Positions 43,263 to 52,239 of a stretch of DNA of 64,000 nucleotides are shown one piece after another; position 1 is the stretch's first letter, and each line of letters opens with the position of its first letter. Source of the DNA: Streptomyces sp. DvalAA-43 (GTDB taxonomy: Bacteria; Actinomycetota; Actinomycetes; Streptomycetales; Streptomycetaceae); the NCBI RefSeq assembly GCF_900091725.1, contig NZ_FMBW01000071.1:546970-610969 (forward strand), written 5' to 3'. The position numbers and the translations under genes are program-made. The notes under the pieces are model-generated. The model was not told where the DNA came from. It saw nothing but the letters and a program-made list of their open reading frames with translations, and made no database searches.

Positions 43263-43417
43263 GACAGGGATCACTCCACGGAAGCACGAAGGAAAGGTGG
43301 TCCGGCGCGCGGGTGCGCGACGGCGTCACGACACCTCTCCTGTCCCCCCTGGGCGGCGTGCATGCGCCGGCCGGGTACGGCGCGGAGTGGTCCGTGCACC
43401 GGATGGAGGGTGTCGCG

Positions 43418-44221
43418 TCAGGCTGCGAGTGCGTACGCGGGCGGCGGACCGCGCCTGATCACCTGGTGCTGCAAGGGGTCCCCGGTGGCGGGTGCCGGGG
43501 CGTCGACCGCCGTACGGGCGATGCGCGGCCCGGTCGTCGGGCCGCCGGGCAGCCCGGCGCGCAGTGCGTCGACCAGGGCGAACGCCGCCCGCAGCGCGCG
43601 CAGCCGGGCTCCGGCCGCTATCTGCTGCGCGCCGTGCGCGGACAGTCGGACCAGCCCGAACAGGGCGATCTCGCCGCGCCGCAGCAGCCAGCCGGTGGCC
43701 ACCGCGGCCAGCAGGTGGCCGAGCAGCATGGGCAGGTCGGGCAGCAGGGCGGCGAGGGTGCCCGGATCCGTGCCGGACGCGGCGGCCATGTGGTGGCCCC
43801 CGGCCGTCACCGACGCCGGGTCGATGCCCGCGGTGGTGACGATGCGGTGCGCGTCGGCGGCGCTCAGCTGCGCCGGCCCGGCCCCGCACACGAGACTCGC
43901 CGCGAACCGGATCAGGGAGTCGTCGCCCGCCCTGGCGTTCAGCGCCGGGGTGCTGTGCGTGCCCAGGCCGAACAGGGCGTGCAGGGCGATCTGTCCACCG
44001 GCCAGTGCGGCGGCGATGGACCACAGCGAACGCTCGCGTCCGGCGAACGGCGCCACCACCGCGGACATCCCCAGGAACCCCGCGAGCAGCGTCCACCAGG
44101 GGACGGCCGCGCAGGACGCCAGGGAGTGGCCTGCCGCGGACAGCGCGACGCAGACCGCGGTGAACACCGCGGTCCTCAGGAGCCGCAGACCGGCTCCGGC
44201 GCGTGCGACAGGCATAGACAT
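43418..44221 (-). CDS. Membrane protein upstream of the copper operon
   Basis: 267 residues with about five hydrophobic segments, an intervening His-rich stretch (AGGHHMAAASG), and a basic, proline-rich tail. It is conserved at this place beside ycnI in Streptomyces as far as I recall, without known function. It is co-directional with the copper genes but 155 bp upstream, so it may have its own transcript. The ATG at 44215 is an alternative start. Confidence 0.7.
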   Translation of the reverse strand: MSMPVARAGAGLRLLRTAVFTAVCVALSAAGHSLASCAAVPWWTLLAGFLGMSAVVAPFAGRERSLWSIAAALAGGQIALHALFGLGTHSTPALNARAGDDSLIRFAASLVCGAGPAQLSAADAHRIVTTAGIDPASVTAGGHHMAAASGTDPGTLAALLPDLPMLLGHLLAAVATGWLLRRGEIALFGLVRLSAHGAQQIAAGARLRALRAAFALVDALRAGLPGGPTTGPRIARTAVDAPAPATGDPLQHQVIRRGPPPAYALAA

Positions 44222-44434
44222 GGCGGGGCCATCATCGCACCGGGCCCCCGGGCTCCGTACGGCAGGTCCGGAAGGTCGCCTTCTGTCCGGTGCGGTCGGG
44301 CGGGCCAGGCATACACGGGTGTACGGAGCGCTGGTATCCGCCGAATGAGCGGTCTCACATCCGGTCCGCGCTTACGAATGGTGCCGTGCGGCAATACGTA
44401 TCGGTATGTCGAGCCGCAGCCAGGAGGCTGGAGC

Positions 44435-44971
44435 ATGAGCATCTGGTGGTCCCTCCATTTGCGGCGCGAGGCCGCGAGCGTCCCGCTCGCCCGCCGCTTT
44501 CTGCTGGGCACCATGGAGACCGCGGGTGTGGACCCGGACATCTCCTTCGATCTGTCGCTCGCGCTCAGCGAGGCCTGCGCGAACGCCGTCGAGCACGGCG
44601 GTGACCACGCGGTCCGGGACGAACCGGAGGACCGGGCAGTGCCGCAGGATCCGTGGGACGTATGGGACGAGCTGCCCGGGGCCGCCTCCGGGCAGTACCG
44701 GGTCACCGCCTATCTGGACGGCGAGAAGTGCCGTATCGAGGTCGCCGACTCGGGGCCAGGCTTCCCCGCCCGGCGCACCCTCCGTTCCGCGGCGCAGCCG
44801 CACGAGCCCCAGCAGTACCCGCCGCTCAACGCCGAGGACGGGCGGGGCCTCTGTCTGATCGAGCAGCTCGCCGACCATGTGCACTTCGGCAACCGCCCCG
44901 GCAGCGGAGCCGTCGTCAGCTTCGACAAGGTCCTGAAATGGCGGAAGGACGCCCTGCTCATGGTGTCCTGA
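44435..44971 (+). CDS. GHKL ATPase anti-sigma factor-like protein
   Basis: 178 residues forming one HATPase_c domain of the RsbW/SpoIIAB type: N-box SEACANAVEHGGDHA, G1 VADSGPGFPAR, G2 GRGLCLIEQLADHV. Such proteins are Ser kinases and sigma-factor antagonists, very numerous in Streptomyces. AGGAGG lies 7 nt before ATG 44435, which fixes the start. A 35-residue insert of acidic residues follows the N-box. Partners are unknown. Confidence 0.87.
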   Translation: MSIWWSLHLRREAASVPLARRFLLGTMETAGVDPDISFDLSLALSEACANAVEHGGDHAVRDEPEDRAVPQDPWDVWDELPGAASGQYRVTAYLDGEKCRIEVADSGPGFPARRTLRSAAQPHEPQQYPPLNAEDGRGLCLIEQLADHVHFGNRPGSGAVVSFDKVLKWRKDALLMVS

Positions 44972-45005
44972 GCAGGGCGTCCTTCGACGCGTGGGGGCCG
45001 TCGGC

Positions 45006-46469
45006 TCAGCCCTTGAGGCGGGCCATCCACTCCTCGACCTCGTCGGAGCGGCGCGGCAGCTTGTCGGAGAGGTTCCGGTTGCCGTCCTCGGTGACGAGGA
45101 TGTCGTCCTCGATCCGGACGCCGATGCCCCGGTACTCCTCGGGCACGGTCAGGTCGTCGGCCTGGAAGTACAGACCGGGCTCGACCGTGAGGCAGACGCC
45201 GGGCTCCAGCGTTCCGTTGACGTATGTCTCGGTGCGCGCGGCGGCGCAGTCGTGGACGTCCATGCCGAGCATGTGACCGGTGCCGTGCAGCGTCCAGCGG
45301 CGCTGGAGCCCCAGCTCCAGGACCTTCTCCACGGACAGGTCGCCCAGCAGGCCCCACTCGACGAGCTTCTCGGCGAGCACCCGCTGTGCGGCGTCGTGGA
45401 AGTCGCGGAAGCCGGCGCCGGGCCTGACGGCGGCGATGCCCGCCTCCTGGGCCTCGTACACGGCGTCGTAGATCTTCCGCTGGAGCGGCGTGAACGTGCC
45501 GTTGATCGGAAGGGTGCGGGTCACATCGGCGGTGTAGAGGTCGTTGGTCTCCACGCCCGCGTCGAGCAGCAGCAGTTCGCCGGAGCGCACCGCGCCGTCG
45601 TTGCGCACCCAGTGCAGGGTGGTGGCGTGCGGACCGGCCGCGCAGATCGAGCCGTAGCCGATGTCGTTGCCCTCGATGCGGGCCCGGAGGAAGAAGGTGC
45701 CCTCGATGTAGCGCTCGCTCGTCGCCTCGGCCTTGTCGAGGATCTTCACGACGTCCTCGAAGCCGCGCGCGGTGGCGTCGCAGGCCTTCTCCAGCTCGGC
45801 GATCTCGAAGGCGTCCTTGACCAGCCGGGCCTCGGAGAGGAAGACGCGCAGCTCCTCGTCGCGCTCCGCGGTGACCTTGTCGGTCAGCGCGGCCTCGATG
45901 CCGGCGTCGTGGCCGCGGACGTTGCGGACCGGGCCGGTGGCCTCGGTCAGCGCGGCGGGGAGCTCGCGCACGTCCTTCGCGGGGATGCCCAGCAGCTGCT
46001 CGGCCTCGGCGAGGGAGTGACGGCGGCCGACCCACAGCTCGCCCTGGCCGTCGAGCCAGAACTCGCCGTTCTCGCGGTTGGAGCGCGGCAGCAGGTGGAT
46101 GGTCGCCTGGTGACCGTCCTCGGTCGGCTCCAGGACGAGCACGCCGTCCTGGGTCTGGTCACCGGTGAGGTACGCGTACTCGGTGGAGGCGCGGAAGGCG
46201 TACTCGGTGTCGTTGGAGCGGGTCCTCAGGTTGCCCGCGGGGACGACCAGTCGCTCACCGGGGAAGCGGGCGGAGAGCGCGGCGCGGCGGGCGGCCGTGT
46301 GCGCGGCCTGGGCGATCGGTTCGACGCCGTGCAGCTCGGTATCGGCCCAGCCCGACTTCATGTTCGCGGCGAGTTCATCGGAGACGCCCGGGTACAGGCC
46401 GTTCTTCCGCTGCTTGACCGTCTCTTCTTCCTCGGTCTCCGGGTTCTCCGGGATGAGCTCCTCAGCCAC
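45006..46469 (-). CDS. pepP: Xaa-Pro aminopeptidase (M24B)
   Basis: 487 residues. An N-terminal creatinase-like domain (about 30-190) precedes the pita-bread catalytic domain, with all five metal ligands visible: LLLDAGVETNDLYTADVTRT (two Asp), HGTGHMLGMDVHD (His), TVEPGLYF and RIEDDILV (two Glu). It removes N-terminal residues before proline. The GTG 46469 has AAGGAGA 9 nt upstream. It stands alone, convergent with the anti-sigma gene. Confidence 0.93.
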   Translation of the reverse strand: MAEELIPENPETEEEETVKQRKNGLYPGVSDELAANMKSGWADTELHGVEPIAQAAHTAARRAALSARFPGERLVVPAGNLRTRSNDTEYAFRASTEYAYLTGDQTQDGVLVLEPTEDGHQATIHLLPRSNRENGEFWLDGQGELWVGRRHSLAEAEQLLGIPAKDVRELPAALTEATGPVRNVRGHDAGIEAALTDKVTAERDEELRVFLSEARLVKDAFEIAELEKACDATARGFEDVVKILDKAEATSERYIEGTFFLRARIEGNDIGYGSICAAGPHATTLHWVRNDGAVRSGELLLLDAGVETNDLYTADVTRTLPINGTFTPLQRKIYDAVYEAQEAGIAAVRPGAGFRDFHDAAQRVLAEKLVEWGLLGDLSVEKVLELGLQRRWTLHGTGHMLGMDVHDCAAARTETYVNGTLEPGVCLTVEPGLYFQADDLTVPEEYRGIGVRIEDDILVTEDGNRNLSDKLPRRSDEVEEWMARLKG

Positions 46470-46604
46470 GATTTGTCTCTCCTTGATACGACACTGGACC
46501 CCGTCCATCGTACGGGTGTACGGAAGGGGGCACAGGGCCGGAGGACCTGTTACACGGCTCGGCCGGAGGAATGCCGTGGGTTCGGCCGGGGAATGCCGCG
46601 GGGC

Positions 46605-48029
46605 TCAGTCGAAGCGCGCGGCCAGGACGACCACGTCCTCCGCGTCCTCGCCGCGGTCGAGCCCGTCCGGCAGCACGGTGCGCAGCACATGGTCGGCGAC
46701 GGCCCCGGCGTCCTGGCGCATCGCCTTCGGTACGGACGCGGCCGCCGAGTGGAGCCGTGCGAACGCCCGGTCCGTCGAGTCGCCGGTACGGCGCAGCAGC
46801 CCGTCGGTGCAGAGCAGTACGGTTTCGCCGGGCGCCGGGGTGATCTGCACGCTGGGCGCCTCCCAGCAGGCGAGCATGCCCAGCGGCGCGGAGACCGAGG
46901 TCTCGACGAACTCGGTGCGCCGGTCGCCGATCACGAGCGGCGGGGTGTGGCCCGCACCGGCCAGCAGGATCTTGCGCGCGGCCGGTTCGCAGTAGGCGAA
47001 CAGCGCGGTCGCGGTACGGGCCGGTTCGGTGAGCCGCAGCAGGAGTTCCAGATCCGAGAGCACGGCGACCGGGTCCTCGCCCTCCATCACCGCGTACGCC
47101 CGCAGCCCGGCCCGCAGCCGCCCCATGGCGGCCAGGGCGCTCGGCCCGGAGCCGTTCACCGAGCCCACGGCGAGACCGAGCGCGCCCTCCGGCAGCGCCA
47201 GCGCGTCGTACCAGTCGCCGCCGCCCTGCGGGGCCCGGCGGTGACGGGCGGCCAGCTGGACGCCGGCGACCCGGGGCAGCCGGGTGGGCAGCAGCTCCTC
47301 GGTGACGGTGGCGACATCGGCCCTGGCCCGCTCCAGCTCCAGCAGCCGGGCCAGGTGCTCACCGGCGTATCCGGTGTAGAGGCCGACGAGATGGCGCCGG
47401 CGCTCAAGCGGTTCGGCGGGTTCGTCGTAGAGCCAGACGGCGGCGCCGAGCCTGCCGGTCGCCTCGGCGGTGAGCGGCACGGCGTAGCTGGCGGCGTATC
47501 CGAGCCGGGCGGCGACCTCGCGGCGGCGGGGGTCCAGAGCGGTGTCGCCGAGCAGGTCGGGGGTGGTCTGCGCTCCTTCGGTGTCCGGGAGCCCCTCCAG
47601 GATCCGGCCGTAGGAGGTGGCGGCGCGCGGGACCGTCTCGATCAGCCCCAGCTCGGCGTGGGCGAGCCCGAGGCCGATGGTGCTCACCGGGCCGCGGTGG
47701 TCGGAGGGTTCGAGGACGACCAGGCCGCGGCGGGCGCCGACCAGAGCGGCTCCGGCGTCCAGCAGCTCGTGAAGCGCATCGTCGAGGGTGGCGGTTCTGG
47801 CCAGTCGCTCGGTGAGTTCGTGCAACGTGGTGAGATCGGAGATCCAGCCGGCGAGCCGGTCCTGGATGAAGGCTCCCGGAGCGGACGGCACTTCGGACAG
47901 AGGCCCGGCAGTGTGTGCTGAAACCGGAACTGTGGGATCGATTCCAGCCACTTTTGGCAGGTGTGGGGCGCTCATCGTTTTCGGCTTTCCGACCAGTGCG
48001 TTTCGTCGAATAGCATCGCGAACCCCCAT
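46605..48029 (-). CDS. GAF + SpoIIE-type (PP2C) phosphatase with degraded active site
   Basis: 474 residues: disordered N-terminus, GAF-like domain (about 65-225), then a PP2C_SIG domain (about 255-474). GGGDWYDALALP, LLCTDGLLRR and EDVVVLAAR keep family positions, but the central metal-binding motif, normally GDVxGHG, reads GSVNGSG. The Asp and His are both Ser. It may have little phosphatase activity. Starts ATG 48029 or 47975 (MSAPHLPKV) are both possible. Confidence 0.8.
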   Translation of the reverse strand: MGVRDAIRRNALVGKPKTMSAPHLPKVAGIDPTVPVSAHTAGPLSEVPSAPGAFIQDRLAGWISDLTTLHELTERLARTATLDDALHELLDAGAALVGARRGLVVLEPSDHRGPVSTIGLGLAHAELGLIETVPRAATSYGRILEGLPDTEGAQTTPDLLGDTALDPRRREVAARLGYAASYAVPLTAEATGRLGAAVWLYDEPAEPLERRRHLVGLYTGYAGEHLARLLELERARADVATVTEELLPTRLPRVAGVQLAARHRRAPQGGGDWYDALALPEGALGLAVGSVNGSGPSALAAMGRLRAGLRAYAVMEGEDPVAVLSDLELLLRLTEPARTATALFAYCEPAARKILLAGAGHTPPLVIGDRRTEFVETSVSAPLGMLACWEAPSVQITPAPGETVLLCTDGLLRRTGDSTDRAFARLHSAAASVPKAMRQDAGAVADHVLRTVLPDGLDRGEDAEDVVVLAARFD

Positions 48030-48607
48030 GTCATTCTGCGCCGCTATCAGTGCATCCGCATGTACACGTGCACCACATGTACACGCACAAGTGAGGCGAT
48101 GTCCAGCATTGTCCCCACGGGAATTATGGTGTCCGCGCAGCTGCTAAGTTGGCCAAAAAATGCACCCCATGAGAGCTATTTGCGATCGACTGGGCGTGCT
48201 CGAACAGGGGGTGTTCTCGGGGTGAAGTCCCGGAGGGAGCGTCATGCCGGGCATGCTGGGTACGTAATCGATGAAGGCCAGGGGCAGTTCTGATCGCCCC
48301 GGAACCCAGCAGGCGGCCCGGACGTCCTCTCTTGTGACGGCCACGCACCCACCCCCGAGTGGCGGGGTTCGCACCCTGGCACGGCAGGCGCGATAGCTGC
48401 GCCGCTCCTCGCCACGCTCGTCCGGACCGCTCGTCCGGACCCGTCTCGCACCTGCTCGAATCGGCTCGGCCCATGCTCGGTACCGACGACCCGCCCGTAC
48501 CGCAGACCTGAAGAGCATGTACGCACAGTGAACTGATGCACACGTACGGCAACTCACACGTGGTGTGATGTGGACCCTCGGCGTTCAACGGAAAGGAACG
48601 AGCGCTC
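48030..48607. other. 578-bp intergenic region
   Basis: Divergent promoter region for the phosphatase gene and the prim-pol-like gene. An AT-rich patch lies at 48145-48200. Two very short frames with ribosome sites exist (for example GGAGGG before ATGCCGGGCATG at 48243) but nothing supports them as genes. No RNA gene recognised. Confidence 0.5.
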
Positions 48608-49330
48608 ATGCGCGAGATCCTCGGAAGGCGACGCAGGCTCCGGCTCCGGCGCAGGGGAAGGCCCGCCCAGCTCGACGCGGCCCTGACCTGTGCCACCGCA
48701 TGGCAGTGGCCCGTGCTCCCCGGAGTGGGGCCGGAGGCGGCCGGTGGTCGCGGTGGCCGTGGCCGTGGCTGCGCCTGTCCCGATCCCGAGTGCGCCGTGC
48801 CCGGCGCACATCCCTTCGATCCCGGTCTCCTCGCGGCGACCACCGACGCGCGCATGGTGCGCTGGTGGTGGACCAACCGGCCCACCGCTCCGATCGTCCT
48901 GGCCACCGGCGGGCGCGCTCCGTGCGCGCTGAGCCTGCCGGCCGTGGCCGCCGCCCGTGCGCTGGTCGAGCTGGACCGGATGGGCGTGCGGCTCGGCCCC
49001 GTGGTGGCGACGCCGACCCGGTGGTCGCTGCTGGTCGCCCCGTACGACCTCGAACGGCTCGGTGAGCTGCTGCACGCCCAGGACTGGGTGCCCAGTTCGC
49101 TGCGCTTCCACGGCGAGGGCGGCTATCTCGTCCTCCCGCCGTCCGAGGTGGGGGCGGGGCAGGTGCGCTGGGAGCGGGCTCCCTCCCCGGAGCCCCGGCA
49201 GCGTGCGCGTGGGAAGGGCCCGGCTCCGGCACCCGCCGCGCCGTGGCTGCCGGATGTGGGGGCGGTGCTGGACGCGCTGGTCACGGCGAGCAGCGGTGCG
49301 CCGGACGGCGGCAGTCGGCTCGCGTACTGA
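48608..49330 (+). CDS. Small bifunctional primase/polymerase (prim-pol N-domain) protein
   Basis: 240 residues. A basic N-terminus (REILGRRRRLRLRRRGRP) precedes a shortened prim-pol-like domain with CACPDPECAVPGAHPFDPGLL, DARMVRWWWTNRPTAPIVLATG and GLGPVV-type strands. In Streptomyces this small family is a chromosomal gene, not a plasmid one. No helicase domain is present and the catalytic acidic residues are not obvious, so a polymerase activity is not assured. ATG 48608 has AAAGGAAC upstream. Confidence 0.75.
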   Translation: MREILGRRRRLRLRRRGRPAQLDAALTCATAWQWPVLPGVGPEAAGGRGGRGRGCACPDPECAVPGAHPFDPGLLAATTDARMVRWWWTNRPTAPIVLATGGRAPCALSLPAVAAARALVELDRMGVRLGPVVATPTRWSLLVAPYDLERLGELLHAQDWVPSSLRFHGEGGYLVLPPSEVGAGQVRWERAPSPEPRQRARGKGPAPAPAAPWLPDVGAVLDALVTASSGAPDGGSRLAY

Positions 49331-50207
49331 CGGGGGCGGTGGCGGGCGCGTCGTGCCCGCCACCGGAGTAGTGGGGTGGGCCGCGCCGGACCCCGCGTAT
49401 CGGCTGGAATATCCGGCGGACCGTCAGAACGCCCTGCGAAGCCGGCGGGTGCGGTCCGTGATTATCCGGGTGGTCGTGTCCCGACGGCGGGATGCCGGCC
49501 CGGATGTGATCCCTGGGCGTGATCCCCGGATGTGATCCCTGATGCGCAATGCAAAGTCTGCCGCTGCAAAGTCCGGCGGTGTAAGGCTTTCTGATGACCT
49601 TTCGGAACGCCCCGACAGATTTATCGAATATCCATTCGACTAACTCCGGTGCAGGTCATTTCGCGGAGTGCGCCCGGCGCCCGGCAATCCGGCATTCGAC
49701 GCCCGGCGTCCGACATTCGGCATGCGGCGCCTGGCATCCGCTGACGCCCGGCATCCGACGGCATCCGGCATTCGGTATCTGTCCGAGACCTGTCGGTCCT
49801 CGCATGGTCCGCCGACGCCCTGAGCGCCCTGCTCCTGCTGCGGTCAGGGCTCTCTCGGTGCCTCGGCCCCTCCCGCTCCGTCGAGCCGGGGCGGCGTATC
49901 CATGAAGGCGCCGGTGCGGCGGGAACGGTCATGGGGGCGCGGTGTTCAGTGAGGCCGGGGCGTACCGGCAAGGGGCTTGTGCGCGGGCCTGTGCGCCGCG
50001 TTGCGCGCCGTGCGCCGTATCCGGAAATGAGGATGCCCGATCGCTGGCGACGGGGGATGCACCAGCGACCGGGCTTCTAGAACGGTAACAAGAGATCTGC
50101 CGTTCGCAAATTCGATCTCGCGTATTCGGACAGCGATTTACCTGTGAGTACGGCGAGTTGTGACGCGAGTCACCCCATGAGCCCGGTGGGTTCGGGGATC
50201 GTCGATG
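49331..50207. other. 877-bp convergent intergenic region with short repeats
   Basis: Both neighbours end here, so the length is unusual. A 15-bp direct repeat CGGATGTGATCCCTG lies at 49501-49515 and 49527-49541. Degenerate GGCATCCGAC / GGCATTCGG units run from about 49680 to 49780. An AT-rich stretch follows at 50080-50150. No protein frame with a plausible ribosome site and codon use, and no RNA gene, is recognised. Confidence 0.6.
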
Positions 50208-51173
50208 TCAGCTGAGCGTCACCTGGCGGTTGGTGAGACCGCCGCGCGCCCGCCGCTCCTCGGCGCTGAGCGGCGCGTCGGAGGCGAGCGCCTCGGTCAG
50301 CCGTTCGGCGAACTCGGCCGCCGGCTTCTCGCACTCCTCGGCCCCCATGGCACTCGGCAGATCCCAGACCGGGACCATCAGCCCGTGCGCCCGGAAGGAG
50401 CCGACCAGCCGGGTGTTCTCGCCCAGCGAGGAGGTACCGGCGGCGTGCAGCCGGGCGAGCGCGTCGAGCAGCCGCTCCTCGGCGTGCGGCATGACCCAGC
50501 GCAGATGGTTCTTCTCCGGGGTCTCGCACCAGTAGGCGGCGTCCACACCGGCGAGCCGCGTCGTCGGGATCGCCGCCTCGTTGGCGCGCTCCAGGGAGGC
50601 GGACACCTCGGGCGTGGCGTTCTCCGCGTCCGGGACCCAGAACTCGAAGCCGGAGTGGACGACGGGCTCGAACGCCGCATCGGGGTCGAGTACGTCCTGC
50701 AGCCGCGGACCGTCGGCCGGCACGCGCTGCGCCGCCACGGGCGAACCGGGCTCGGCGTCCAGCGCCCGCCGCAGCGTGTCCGCGAGGTCCCGGCTGAGGT
50801 CACCGGACGGGGTGTCGTTCTGCAGGGCGAGCAGCACCGAACCGTCGTCGCGGCGCAGTGCCGGCCAGGCCATCGGCAGGACGGTGGCGAGCGTCACCGA
50901 GGGCACGCCCTCGGGCAGCCCGCCCTTCAGCGTCAGCGCGACCGTGGCGGCGGGCACCAGTTCGCGCAGCGCGACCCAGTCACACTCGCCGGCCAGACCC
51001 TCGAAGGGGCGGTGGACGAGCTCGGTCACGGCCTGGGCGGCAGCGCGGCCGTGACATGCCTTGTAGCGGCGGCCCGAACCGCACGGGCAGGGCTCACGAG
51101 CCCCGACCACCGGGATCTCGCCATCCTTGAGTTGCTGCTTCCCGGCCTTGGTCTGAGGGCGCTTCTTGGCCAT
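50208..51173 (-). CDS. DUF5926 protein with N-terminal SEC-C zinc motif
   Basis: 321 residues. Near the N-terminus is the zinc-binding SEC-C motif CPCGSGRRYKACHG (about 29-42), as in SecA tails; the rest is the DUF5926 domain known from actinobacteria. The N-terminus MAKKRPQTKAGKQQLKDGE is basic. Function unknown; SEC-C motifs often mediate ribosome or protein contacts. It is widely conserved in Streptomyces. Confidence 0.85.
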   Translation of the reverse strand: MAKKRPQTKAGKQQLKDGEIPVVGAREPCPCGSGRRYKACHGRAAAQAVTELVHRPFEGLAGECDWVALRELVPAATVALTLKGGLPEGVPSVTLATVLPMAWPALRRDDGSVLLALQNDTPSGDLSRDLADTLRRALDAEPGSPVAAQRVPADGPRLQDVLDPDAAFEPVVHSGFEFWVPDAENATPEVSASLERANEAAIPTTRLAGVDAAYWCETPEKNHLRWVMPHAEERLLDALARLHAAGTSSLGENTRLVGSFRAHGLMVPVWDLPSAMGAEECEKPAAEFAERLTEALASDAPLSAEERRARGGLTNRQVTLS

Positions 51174-51504
51174 GGTGGGCTTTCTCCCGATTGCGACAGT
51201 GCGGTCTGGGCCGCGAGCCTAGCCGTCTCCGTCGCGTACGGAACACACGTGCCCACGCGTCCGCCGGTACCGGAGCGCGGAACGCCGCTTTCCGCGCGGC
51301 CGCACTGTGCCGCGTGACCATGTTCTCGCGCGCGCACGCGCGTTGCCGCGGGAGCACGTCTCGGTGCGTGCGGACGCCGTGCCGCGCGATCCCGCCCATA
51401 CGTCCGGAGACGCCGTGCCGCGCGATCCCCCCTTGCGCGCGCAGGCGCGTTGGGGCGCCGGCGCCTCCCGTACCTCGGCGGCGGCCGGTGTCCGTACCGG
51501 AACG
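51174..51504. other. 331-bp intergenic region with a direct repeat
   Basis: Lies between two minus-strand genes, so it contains the promoter of the DUF5926 gene. A 21-bp direct repeat beginning GACGCCGTGCCGCGCGATCC lies at 51373-51393 and 51409-51429 (36-bp period). Alternating CGCGCG tracts occur at 51327-51345 and 51434-51450. No gene is supported. Confidence 0.6.
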
Positions 51505-52098
51505 TCAGCCCACGTCGTCGAAGGCGTCCGCGAAGCCCAGCCCGTCGAGCGACATGCCCGGCGCGGGCACTCCGGGCCGCGACGCTCCCGGCCGCGACCT
51601 GCCCGGACCCGGCACGACCGGTGCGCCCGGCCTGCCAGGCGCGCCGGACGCCTGCCCGTGTCCCTCGTTGACGAGGACCCAGACGGTCACTTCACCGGAC
51701 GAGCTGTCGCGTACGCCCCACTCGTCGGCGAGCGCGCTGATGATGTTGAGCCCGCGGCCGCCGCGCGCCGTCACCGACGGCGTGGCCGGGACCGGGCGGG
51801 TCGGGCCGCCTCCGTCCGTCACCTCGACGGTCAGCCCGCCGGTCCTGTCGACGCGCCACGCCGCGCGGACGTCGCCGTCACCCACATCCGTGTGCCGGCC
51901 CAGCGGCCTGCCGTGCCGACAGGCATTGCTGAGCAGTTCGGAAAGAATCAACACGGCGTCGTCGACGACCGAATCCGACACCCCGTGGCTGCGCAACTGC
52001 TCGCGCATCCGGTGCCGCGCCTGGCCCACGCCCGCAGGGCCATGGGGTACGGCCATGCTCGACGACGTGGGCACTTCCTGTGCCACCACCAACGCCAC
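51505..52098 (-). CDS. GHKL ATPase anti-sigma/regulatory protein
   Basis: 197 residues from GTG 52098, chosen because AAAGGAGG (52107-52114) sits 8 nt before it. An upstream in-frame GTG at 52233 lacks a ribosome site. HATPase_c motifs: N-box SELLSNACRHGRPLG, G1 VTDGGGPTR, G2 GGRGLNIISALADEWG. The C-terminal 50 residues are Gly/Pro-rich and low complexity. It resembles a Streptomyces paralogue family of ATP-binding regulators. Its upstream neighbour is the GDPD gene. Confidence 0.85.
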   Translation of the reverse strand: MALVVAQEVPTSSSMAVPHGPAGVGQARHRMREQLRSHGVSDSVVDDAVLILSELLSNACRHGRPLGRHTDVGDGDVRAAWRVDRTGGLTVEVTDGGGPTRPVPATPSVTARGGRGLNIISALADEWGVRDSSSGEVTVWVLVNEGHGQASGAPGRPGAPVVPGPGRSRPGASRPGVPAPGMSLDGLGFADAFDDVG

Positions 52099-52239
52099 CC
52101 CCGAGACCTCCTTTGCCCCACGCCACGGAGTGGATGCCCCCTTGGACTGGACCGGAAACCGGCCAACGGACTGCCAGTGACGTACTCGTAACGATCGAAT
52201 ACGGTTCGAATGCGCCGGTGCACTCCGTGTCACTGGGTG

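Noticed and set aside
48161..48226. Short frame starting ATGCACCCCATG (21 codons) before the prim-pol-like gene
   Set aside because: No ribosome site at a useful distance and no recognisable peptide; not separable from chance.
49680..49780. GGCATCCG-type repeats as a CRISPR array
   Set aside because: Units are short, degenerate and irregularly spaced, with no constant repeat/spacer pattern and no cas genes.
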